A DNA stretch of 12,706 nt, taken from Chrysochromulina parva (lineage: Eukaryota > Haptophyta > Prymnesiales > Chrysochromulinaceae). Under the pieces are notes generated by a model that saw only the letters and a list, made by a program, of their open reading frames with translations, was not told the origin of the DNA and searched no databases. A program made the translations under genes and the position numbers. Location of the stretch: contig PJAB01001707.1 of the NCBI GenBank assembly GCA_002887195.1, forward strand, positions 1 through 12,706. Direction: 5' to 3'. Positions 6,774 to 12,706 of the stretch are shown piece after piece (positions within the stretch are counted from its first letter, which is position 1; each line of letters starts with the position of its first letter).

Positions 6774-6876
6774 CGTGCGCGCGAACTCGTTGCGGACCAC
6801 TGTCGCCTGAGAACACTACAGCGCCACCATCGAAGCTCTAGAAGTTCACTGTCTAAATTAGGATATTCCGAGCATT

Positions 6877-7083
6877 TCAATACGCCTCCACCAAGATGGA
6901 GTCTGAGCTTCCACCGCCCTCATCGCCTTCCGCTCCCAGCAGAACAAACTGGTGAGCAGACTGCTGATGATCCTCGTCGCCCTCAGCTCCTAGCAGGACA
7001 AACTGCTGCGCGGCTGACCGCGCTCCGGTTCCGCATGCTTCGTCGCCGCCGCCACCGCCTCCCAACAGCTCTTTTTCGTTTTT
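6877..7083 (-). pseudogene. Possible short cryptic coding exon or gene fragment with duplicated peptide
   Basis: On the minus strand a frame free of stops from 7083 to TGA at 6877 encodes a Gly-rich start and then QQFVLLGAEGDEDHQ and HQFVLLGAEGDEGGG. The two 33-bp copies (6918-6950 and 6972-7004) differ at five positions, and all five are synonymous third-codon changes in this frame. That suggests past selection on the peptide. There is no ATG, so it would have to be an internal exon, a decayed fragment or an upstream exon of the J-protein gene. I do not recognise the peptide. Confidence 0.3.
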
Positions 7084-7253
7084 TCAGATGCTGGCTCTCG
7101 GTCCCAAATACCTTGTACCAACCTCCGTCGTCTCGGCGGGCCAAAAATCAGAAAAATGGGAGTTGTTTGTGCGTCACGATTGTTCGCTTTGGCGCGCCAC
7201 GTGCGTCCCGACCGTGGCAAAGTCTGCGTTTCAACGTATGCCCTTTCACGTTT

Positions 7254-7291
7254 TGTGAAACGAATTTTTCGTTGTGAAACTGATGTGAAAC
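7254..7291 (+). promoter_or_regulatory. Three TGTGAAAC motifs with an AACGAA/TTCGTT dyad just before CFAP57
   Basis: TGTGAAAC occurs at 7254-7261, 7273-7280 and 7284-7291, all in the same orientation. Between the first two lies AACGAA-TTT-TTCGTT (7259-7273), a short perfect dyad. The cluster sits 75-115 bp before the likely start codon and may be a promoter or leader element. No known factor is assigned. Confidence 0.35.
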
Positions 7292-7367
7292 GATGTTAAG
7301 CGCCCTTTTGGGCACCCTGCTGTTGACACTCGCAAGCCGGTCTGCTCGTGCAGTCGCCGCAGCAGCC

Positions 7368-10300
7368 ATGTCGATGGCGACCGTGGCGCCGCGGCACGCG
7401 TTCGGTATCAAGGCCGAGGTGAAGGATACCATCTGCTACTTGGACGAGCAGACGGTAATTTACCCATCGGGTAACAACATTGTGATCTTCAACGCGGATC
7501 AGAAGGCGCAGAAGTTCATCCAGGGCACCGAGAACACGGACGGGATCACCGCGATGGCGGTGAGCCCCAACCGCAAGTACGTGGCCGTCGCTGAGCGCGC
7601 CAAGGAGGGTGATAAGGCGCTGGTGACCGTCTTTGACCTGCACACGCTCAAGCGCCGGAAGGTGCTGCAGGCTGTGTCGTCGGACATGGCATCACGTGAG
7701 TTTGTGTGCCTGGCCTTCTCGCCCGACTCGAAGAGTCTGCTCACGCACGGCGGCGCGCCCGATTGGTCGCTCGTGTACTGGCAATGGGAGAAGGCCAAGG
7801 TCGGCGCCGTCGCGAAGACCTCCAACCCGCAGAACAACGCCATCTACCAATGCAGCTTCAACCCGATTGACAACACGGTGATCTGCGTGACGGGCGACGG
7901 CATCTGCCGCTTCTTGCGCATCACCGACCAGACGCTCAAGCCGTTGCCCGGCGGAATGGGCAAGCGCGAGCCGCAGGCGTACCTGTGTCACGCGTGGATG
8001 AGCGAGGAGCGTGTCGTTGTGGCGACCGACACTGGTGAGTTGCTTCTGCTCGAGGCCGGCGAGCTCAAGTGTGCGCTCTCGGCCGCGCCGGCGGACGGCT
8101 CGTCGATCGACTCGATTGTCGCGTACTCGAAGGGCTTCGTGTGCGGCTCTGACGGCGGCCTGATCTACGTCTTCGAGAAGAGCGACGACAAGGACTACTA
8201 CAAGAAGGCCAAGTGCTTGCGCATCGAGAAGAACGCGGTCAAGATCAAGACTCTCGCCGTCTCGCCTTCGGAGGAGCAGCTCGTGTGCACGCTGGCGAAC
8301 TCGCAGGTGTACACGTTCTCGCTCTCGAACACGGACATCCTGCGCGCAGACGAGATGAACTTCGAGCTGCTCTCGCAGGCCTTCCACCACGGCGTGGTTA
8401 CCGGCCTCGATTGCTCGGTGCGCAAGCCGCTCGTGGCCACGTGCGGCGTCGACCGGAGCGTGCGCGTGTGGAACTACATGGACAAGTCGTCGGACATCAC
8501 CAAGGTGTTCACCGAGGAGGTGCACTCGATCTCGTTCCACCCGTCCGGCCTGCACGTGCTCGCGGGCTTCTCCGACAAGCTGCGCCTGATGAACTTGCTC
8601 ATGGACGACATCCGACCGTACAAGGAGTTTGCGATCAAGATGTGCCGCGAGTGCCGCTTCTCGACGGGCGGCCATCAGTTCGCGGCGGTGAACGGCAACA
8701 CGATCCAGATCTACTCGACGTACACGTGCGAGAACATCGGCAACCTGCGCGGCCACAACGGCAAGGTCAAGTCCATCTTCTGGACACAGGACGATTCTCG
8801 CATCGTCTCGGCGGGCATGGACGGTGCCGTGTACGAGTGGCAGCTCAAGGACTACCGTCGCATCTCCGAGAACGTGCTCAAGAGCTGCGCGTACACGTGC
8901 GCCGTGTGCACCGCGGACGCGCGCGCCATCTACGCCGTCGGCTCCGACCGCAAGCTCAAGGAGATCTCGGATTCGAGTGTGACCAAGGAGATCACCGACC
9001 CAACATCGGTGCAGATCAACCAGATCGTGCTGTCCAACTCGGGTCGGATGCTCTTCGCGGGCACCGAGGCAGGCACGATCCGCTCGTACAAGTTCCCGCT
9101 CAACGGCGACTTTACCGAGATCCAGGTGCACTCTTCCCCCGTGACGCGGCTACGCATCACCTCGGACGACGCCTACCTCTTCTCGGTCGCCGAGGACTCG
9201 TCGGTCTTCCTGTTTGACGTGCGCGATAAGGAGGGGCGCTCGGCGAAGCGCGACAAGGAGTCGATGGCGTTCGCCGAGGAGATCCTCGTGACCAAGACTG
9301 ATCTTGAGGAGAAGACGCAGACGATGGTCGACCTCAAGACCAAGGTTGAGGAGCTCACGATGCAGAACGAGTACCAGCTGCGGCTGCAGGACCTCAACTA
9401 CTCGGAGAAGATGAAGGAGACGACGGAGAAGTTCAACCAGGAGCTCGACTCGGACAAGAAGACGTATGAGCTCCTGCTGCAGGCGAAGAACGACATGGAG
9501 ATGGAGTACGAAGAGAAGCTCAAGCAGAATGAGGAGCGCCATCAGCAGCAGCTCGTCGCGCTCGAGGCGCAGTACCAGCAGAAGATCATGACGGAGGTGG
9601 AACGCTACCAGCAGCTCGCAGCCGACAAGGACGCGATGAACGAAAAGTGGGAGGGCAAGCTGGAGGTGCAGGCGGAGGACAACGAGCGTGCGCTCGCGGA
9701 CTTGTCGGAGGAGATGGAGCAGAAGCTGCAGGAGGAGGTGACCGTGCTTGAGCGCGAGCGCACCGAGAAGGAGGGGCTCGTGGCCGAGTTTGACGAGACG
9801 CGCCGCCAGCTCGAGGAGGACGTGGATCGCGAGATCGAGGAGCTCAAGGAGAAGTACGAGGCGAAGCTCGCGACGGAGCGCGAGGCGGCGCTGCGGCTCA
9901 AGGGCGAGAACGGCATCATGCGCAAAAAGTTCACCGCACTCCAGAAGGAGATCGAGGACCAGAAGGATGCAATCCAGTCGCTCTTCGCCGATAAGAAGTC
10001 GCTGCACGCGCACATCGAGTCGCTCGAGAAGGACATCCAAGGCCTCAAGAAGGAGATTCGCGAGCGCGATGAGACGATCGGCGACAAGGAGAAGCGCATC
10101 TACGACCTCAAGAAGAAGAACCAGGAGCTCGAAAAGTTCAAGTTCGTGCTCGACTACAAGATCAAGGAGCTCAAGAAGCAGATCGAGCCTCGCGAGGTCG
10201 AGATCATGGACATGAAGGAGCAGATCAAGGACATGGATCAGGAGCTCGAGCGCTACCACAAGAACAACTCGGCGCTCGATCTGACCGTGTCCGACCTGCG

Positions 10301-10862
10301 CCTCAAGCTCGACGGCATGCAGCGCGAGATTCTCTCGCAGCGTACCCGGCTGGGCGACGCGGACATCAAGATCCGCGGCCTGAAGACCGAGCTGCACGAG
10401 ACGGTCCAGCACATCCAGGACCCCAAGGCGCTCAAGGAGAGCGTCAAGAAGATGTACCAGAAGCACGTGACCGAGGCCGTGCCCTCGCGCGCCGTCGAGC
10501 CCGACATCGCGGCCGAGTACGCTCGGCAGCGCGAGTACCTCGAGAAGAGCGTCGAGTCGCTCAAGCGCAAGCTCTCGAAGATGAGCGACATGGCCAAGAG
10601 CGACAATATGCGCATGATGGGCGAGAACGTGGCGCTCGTCAAGGAGATCAACGATCTGCGGCGCGAGATCAAGCAGATGAAGCTGATCCAGAGGCAGCAG
10701 GCCACCAGCGGCGGCACCTCGGGCTTCGACGGCGCCGGCGGCGCCGAAGTGCAGCGGCTGCGCCAGCGCGTCGAGGAGCTAGAGGCGGGCTCGCAGGTGG
10801 CCAACCGGCCGACGAGCCGCGAGCGGTTGCCAACGATGGAGGGCGTGACACCCGCGCCCTGA
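7368..10862 (+). CDS. CFAP57: Cilia- and flagella-associated protein 57 (CFAP57/WDR65/FAP57)
   Basis: A single intron-free frame of 1164 residues. The N-terminal ~620 residues form WD40-type propellers: early blocks GIKAEVKDTICYLDEQTVIY and SPNRKYVAVAE, then FHPSGLHVLAGFSDKLRLMN, GGHQFAAVNGN, LRGHNGKVKSIFW, MDGAVYEWQLKD and ENVLKSCAYTC, all diagnostic of CFAP57. From about residue 635 to 1115 it is an almost continuous charged coiled coil, then a short disordered tail. Overall order and length match the family (about 1250 residues in human). CFAP57/FAP57 is an axonemal protein that helps place a subset of inner dynein arms; loss impairs ciliary beating. The ATG at 7368 is chosen because homologues start a few residues before the FG-[IL]-[KR] block and its context is GCAGCCATGT. 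An in-frame ATG at 7293 would add 25 hydrophobic residues not expected for a cytosolic protein. It shows that this organism builds motile flagella. Confidence 0.96.
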   Translation: MSMATVAPRHAFGIKAEVKDTICYLDEQTVIYPSGNNIVIFNADQKAQKFIQGTENTDGITAMAVSPNRKYVAVAERAKEGDKALVTVFDLHTLKRRKVLQAVSSDMASREFVCLAFSPDSKSLLTHGGAPDWSLVYWQWEKAKVGAVAKTSNPQNNAIYQCSFNPIDNTVICVTGDGICRFLRITDQTLKPLPGGMGKREPQAYLCHAWMSEERVVVATDTGELLLLEAGELKCALSAAPADGSSIDSIVAYSKGFVCGSDGGLIYVFEKSDDKDYYKKAKCLRIEKNAVKIKTLAVSPSEEQLVCTLANSQVYTFSLSNTDILRADEMNFELLSQAFHHGVVTGLDCSVRKPLVATCGVDRSVRVWNYMDKSSDITKVFTEEVHSISFHPSGLHVLAGFSDKLRLMNLLMDDIRPYKEFAIKMCRECRFSTGGHQFAAVNGNTIQIYSTYTCENIGNLRGHNGKVKSIFWTQDDSRIVSAGMDGAVYEWQLKDYRRISENVLKSCAYTCAVCTADARAIYAVGSDRKLKEISDSSVTKEITDPTSVQINQIVLSNSGRMLFAGTEAGTIRSYKFPLNGDFTEIQVHSSPVTRLRITSDDAYLFSVAEDSSVFLFDVRDKEGRSAKRDKESMAFAEEILVTKTDLEEKTQTMVDLKTKVEELTMQNEYQLRLQDLNYSEKMKETTEKFNQELDSDKKTYELLLQAKNDMEMEYEEKLKQNEERHQQQLVALEAQYQQKIMTEVERYQQLAADKDAMNEKWEGKLEVQAEDNERALADLSEEMEQKLQEEVTVLERERTEKEGLVAEFDETRRQLEEDVDREIEELKEKYEAKLATEREAALRLKGENGIMRKKFTALQKEIEDQKDAIQSLFADKKSLHAHIESLEKDIQGLKKEIRERDETIGDKEKRIYDLKKKNQELEKFKFVLDYKIKELKKQIEPREVEIMDMKEQIKDMDQELERYHKNNSALDLTVSDLRLKLDGMQREILSQRTRLGDADIKIRGLKTELHETVQHIQDPKALKESVKKMYQKHVTEAVPSRAVEPDIAAEYARQREYLEKSVESLKRKLSKMSDMAKSDNMRMMGENVALVKEINDLRREIKQMKLIQRQQATSGGTSGFDGAGGAEVQRLRQRVEELEAGSQVANRPTSRERLPTMEGVTPAP

Positions 10863-11265
10863 GGCGCCGCCGCGGGCGACTGACTCTAGCTGGGACGAGA
10901 GGCTGCGTCGATGGCTGCCTGGGGCATGCTTGCATTGGGGGAGCCACGGGGCAGGGTCGAGGGTGTGGCGTACGCACACATGCGAGAGCACACCAGAGAG
11001 AGCCCACACTGTCTCGTGTCGCTCTCCCCGGATTTGTTTTGGTTGTTGATCATCTTTGAGGCGTCGCGTGTGGTCAGATTTGTCCTGATTGTCGTGTGTC
11101 TTGTGGTACGCATTCGTTATGTTGATGCATGTCCGATGTCGGTCTCTGAGCGGAGTCTCAACCGCGCTCCGAGACTCGAGCGTGTCGAGCCCGAGCCCGC
11201 GCCGCCGCGTCCGGTCAGACGATCGAGGTCAGACCGTCGACTCACGTCCGATTCATCGTCATACG
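10863..11265. other. Region downstream of CFAP57 with no supported gene
   Basis: The stretch starts with the CFAP57 3' UTR; a T/G-rich, less GC-rich segment at 11028-11135 probably holds the polyadenylation region. I see no RNA gene and no conserved ORF; the open frames on the plus strand are low-complexity. Confidence 0.45.
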
Positions 11266-11682
11266 TCAATAACGATTAAGAAACGTACACCGACCGGCGA
11301 ACACCCGCGACTCGGGATCCCGCTTCGCGGTGGGTTCACCGCCGCGTCCCCACGCCCGCCCAATGGTCGTAACCCGCCTATACATGTAACCCGCCGCGCG
11401 GTCGCGCTTAGGTCGCGCTCCCGGCGCCGCCCCGGTACTGCACACCGCTGCCGCGACGGCGCGCGCCAAATCCTCCGCGCCCATCACGGCGCTTGTCCCC
11501 GCGCGCTCGTGAGCGAGGAGAGCAGGGCGGCGGCGGCGGCGGCGGCGGCGGCGGCCGCGCCGCCATGTAGGCGTAATGTAGGCGTACAGGGCCTCAAACA
11601 GGGAGTCGAGCGCCGAGTCGGTCACGTGCGGCTCGTCTTCGGCGTATGCCGCCGCGTTCGCGAGTTGGCGACGCTTGAGCAT
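11266..11682 (-). CDS. Doubtful small minus-strand ORF, hypothetical
   Basis: From ATG at 11682 a 138-codon frame reads MLKRRQLANAAAYAEDEPHV then TDSALDSLFEALYAYI, which looks like a natural mixed-charge helix. Beyond about residue 45 it degenerates into an Arg run from the GGC microsatellite at 11526-11555 and Arg/Ala-rich sequence. The frame is also open upstream to a TAG at 11778-11776, and that TAG could serve as an acceptor, so this may be one exon of a larger gene or a decayed remnant. No family recognised. Confidence 0.3.
   Translation of the reverse strand: MLKRRQLANAAAYAEDEPHVTDSALDSLFEALYAYITPTWRRGRRRRRRRRRPALLAHERAGTSAVMGAEDLARAVAAAVCSTGAAPGARPKRDRAAGYMYRRVTTIGRAWGRGGEPTAKRDPESRVFAGRCTFLNRY
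11526..11555. repeat. (GGC)n microsatellite
   Basis: Ten uninterrupted GGC triplets run from 11526 to 11555. Depending on frame they encode poly-Arg, poly-Ala or poly-Gly/Pro, which inflates ORFs on both strands here. Confidence 0.95.
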
Positions 11683-11740
11683 GCCGCCGAGCGGCGCGAG
11701 CCCTCGGCGGCTCGTCGTCGGGTCGTCGATGGGTGCACCA

Positions 11741-11810
11741 CCGCCCGCACCGCCCAACTCCGCGCCAAACTTTCCCTATTCTCCCCGCCCGCACCGCCCA
11801 ACTCCGCGCC
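11741..11810. repeat. 26-bp exact direct repeat
   Basis: Segments 11741-11766 and 11785-11810 are identical over 26 bp (period 44). The 18 bp between them include an E2F-like GCGCCAAA at the edge of the first copy and, on the minus strand, an AATAG acceptor-like end. Confidence 0.9.
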
Positions 11811-12187
11811 CACTTATTATTGCCAGCTCAAACTTGGTGGTAACACTTCGTAATCCGCACGTCGCTGGTGCGCACGCGGGCCCACTGCCTGCCCCAGCTG
11901 CTCGCGCGCGCAAAGGTATCCGTCTGCACTACCGTTGGCCTGGCCCCGAGCGCTGACGCGCACGATCATCGCGCGCTCCTATGCCCAGCACCGTGCCGCG
12001 CGCGCGCGTGGCGCCAGCCCCGCAGCGCCCGCGCCGAGCAATCGTGCATTGGAGCATGGCACACAGGCGACAAGCAACATCGCTGAGCGCGCGCGCGCAT
12101 GCGGCGAGCCACTCCAGTGCCCGCACGCCGGCGATCGATATTGCGCGACTCATCGCGCGCTACCCGCCCGCCTGCCTTCCTACGCAG
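11811..12187. other. Unresolved stretch, possibly 5' exons/promoter of the right-edge gene
   Basis: A plausible donor (GCAAAG|GTATCC near 11915) follows the readable stretch TSLVRTRAHCLPQLLARAK. A good pyrimidine-rich acceptor ends at 12187. Upstream exons of the right-edge gene may therefore lie here, but frames and boundaries cannot be settled from sequence alone. No other feature is seen. Confidence 0.3.
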
Positions 12188-12706
12188 ACTACATCCTGAG
12201 ACTTCAAGACACCGAACCCGAGAGCCTCGAGATCATGCTGTGCCTTCTGACCGTCGCATTACCACTCGTCGTCGCCTTGCTGGCGGCGTTCGACAAACCG
12301 GAGGTCGACGCCCTTCAGTTCGAGGTGCGGTCTCCGCTTCAGCTCGAGGTGCGATCTCCGCCCGAGTCCCGCCCTCTTCCCCCAGCCGCCACCCGAGATC
12401 AACACGATAGCCCCGCCACAGCACACTCCACTCCGCACGCACACCACCCGCCAAGCGCACACATCACAATGGACGCGCCTCGGCACTAGAATGCGAGCAA
12501 GACGATCCACCCCATGATCTACTTCGTCACCAACCTCTTCACCGCCCAGGGATACCAACCCACCATCCACACAGGTGTGCCCCCCATGCGAGCGCGCCGC
12601 CTCGCCTGTTTTGCTGACGGCTTGCGCGTTGCTTCCCCGGTGCAGGCAGCCGCAGCTTCGAGAGGTCGGGCTCGACGGCCACCGCGCCCTCGACATCTCC
12701 GCCACG
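12188..12706 (+). CDS. Spliced membrane-associated protein, partial (runs off right edge)
   Basis: Three exons are inferred: 12188-12348 (or ending 12324), 12490-12574, and 12646 to the window end. Exon 1 follows CTTCCTACGCAG| and reads DYILRLQDTEPESLEI, then MLCLLTVALPLVVALLAAF, a strong membrane segment, then DKPEVDALQFE. Exon 2 reads NASKTIHPMIYFVTNLFTAQ followed by GYQPTIHT. Exon 3 reads GSRSFERSG. Every junction keeps the frame (phases 1, 0 and 1). The second intron has a textbook branch-like TGCTGAC and a C/T-rich CAG acceptor. A hydrophobic hairpin followed by A-x-x-I-x-x-x-I-Y-x-[FY] and G-Y weakly recalls the SLATT/DUF4231 two-TM domain, but I would not assign it. If upstream exons are absent, the start would be the ATG at 12235. 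Confidence 0.45.
12313..12360 (+). repeat. 24-bp tandem duplication carrying a splice donor
   Basis: Copies 12313-12336 and 12337-12360 match at 22 of 24 positions. Each encodes LQ(F/L)EVRSP and each contains GAG|GTGCG(G/A), so two in-frame alternative donors (12325 and 12349) exist 24 nt apart. Confidence 0.88.
12349..12489 (+). other. Inferred intron in right-edge gene
   Basis: Donor CTCGAG|GTGCGATC and acceptor CGGCACTAG|AATGCG, phase 0 on both sides, 141 nt (165 nt if the donor at 12325 is used). The acceptor lacks a strong pyrimidine tract. Read through, the frame meets TAG at 12487-12489, so splicing is needed to reach the NASKTIHPMIYF exon. Confidence 0.4.
12575..12645 (+). other. Inferred intron in right-edge gene
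   Basis: Donor CACACAG|GTGTGC and acceptor TTGCTTCCCCGGTGCAG|GCAGC, 71 nt, with CTGAC 27 nt before the acceptor as likely branch point. A tandem acceptor (CAGGCAG) allows a four-base alternative; the first choice gives GSRSFERSG. Confidence 0.6.

Larger units (their letters stand above)
6774..7367. promoter_or_regulatory. Divergent intergenic region between J-protein and CFAP57 genes
   Basis: Two start codons face away from each other (6773 minus, 7368 plus), so both promoters should lie here. The half nearest CFAP57 (7065-7292) is much richer in A/T than coding DNA. It contains a strong acceptor-like sequence at 7070-7087 (T-rich then CAG), which might end a 5'-UTR intron; an E2F-like TTTGGCGCG at 7188-7196; and three TGTGAAAC motifs near 7254-7291. 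The half nearest the J gene holds a repeat-encoding minus-strand frame (separate entry). No TATA box is obvious. Confidence 0.55.

Noticed and set aside
7088..7258. 56-codon plus-strand frame right after a strong acceptor-like CTCTTTTTCGTTTTTTCAG
   Set aside because: No recognisable peptide and it stops before CFAP57; more likely 5' leader, though the acceptor itself may be real.
7692..10466. Very long minus-strand frames opposite CFAP57 (Leu/Val/His-rich)
   Set aside because: Antisense shadows of a coiled-coil coding sequence with GC-rich third positions; no family signal.
11089..11853. 254-codon plus-strand frame
   Set aside because: Arg/Ala-rich, spans the GGC microsatellite and has no natural-looking segment.
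1..12706. tRNA, rRNA, snRNA or viral/transposase genes
   Set aside because: None seen on either strand by inspection; no cloverleaf A/B boxes, rRNA core motifs or transposase/integrase motifs were recognised.

Overview
This is nuclear DNA from a GC-rich, flagellated unicellular eukaryote, most likely a haptophyte alga of the Prymnesium/Chrysochromulina/Emiliania kind. The lineage is an inference. It rests on very high GC at third codon positions, dense gene packing in head-to-head and tail-to-tail pairs, short introns (about 70-180 nt) with GTGCG- or GTGNN-type donors, and introns filled with the decamer aggcaatcag / aggccatcag. The window also carries a motile-cilium gene. Nothing prokaryotic is present: no operons, ribosome binding sites, CRISPR arrays or insertion sequences.

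Layout from left to right. (1) 1-476, minus, running off the left edge: the N-terminal LSm domain of an LSM14/Scd6/Trailer-hitch mRNA-decay protein, followed by an odd D/F-rich repeat and a helical tail. (2) 877-2279, plus: a two-exon polytopic membrane protein of unknown family, sharing a 400-bp divergent promoter region with LSM14. (3) 2353-2737: a gene-free stretch between two convergent 3' ends. (4) 6773 down to 2738, minus: a four-exon locus. Exons 1-2 encode a J-domain co-chaperone with the type-II DnaJ C-terminal domains. Exons 3-4 encode a hydrophobic segment, low-complexity repeats, an unknown helical region and a Cys-rich putative zinc module. The reading frames allow one fused protein of about 1220 residues, but two separate genes are possible. 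(5) 6774-7367: a divergent regulatory region that hides a short repeat-encoding minus-strand frame. (6) 7368-10862, plus: an intron-free full-length CFAP57/WDR65 (FAP57) gene for an axonemal WD40 plus coiled-coil protein. (7) 10863-11265: no gene seen. (8) 11266-11682, minus: a doubtful small ORF. (9) 12188 to the right edge, plus: part of a spliced membrane-associated protein.

The genes do not form a pathway. LSM14 acts in P-bodies and translation control, CFAP57 in inner-dynein-arm placement on the axoneme, and the J protein in Hsp70 delivery. Some J proteins are axonemal or dynein-assembly factors, so a head-to-head J-protein/CFAP57 pair could be co-expressed, but this is only inference.

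The most unusual content is in the minus-strand locus 2738-6773. All three of its introns carry tandem decamers in the same sense (CTGATNGCCT on the transcript, each holding a branch-point-like CTGAT). Two of the introns are flanked by direct duplications of exon sequence (40 bp exact plus 18 bp at the splice boundaries of one; 17 bp at the other). Two compact hairpin elements of about 100 bp, with 18- and 29-bp inverted ends, also sit inside its last coding exon. Together this looks like a locus undergoing active intron gain and small-element insertion.
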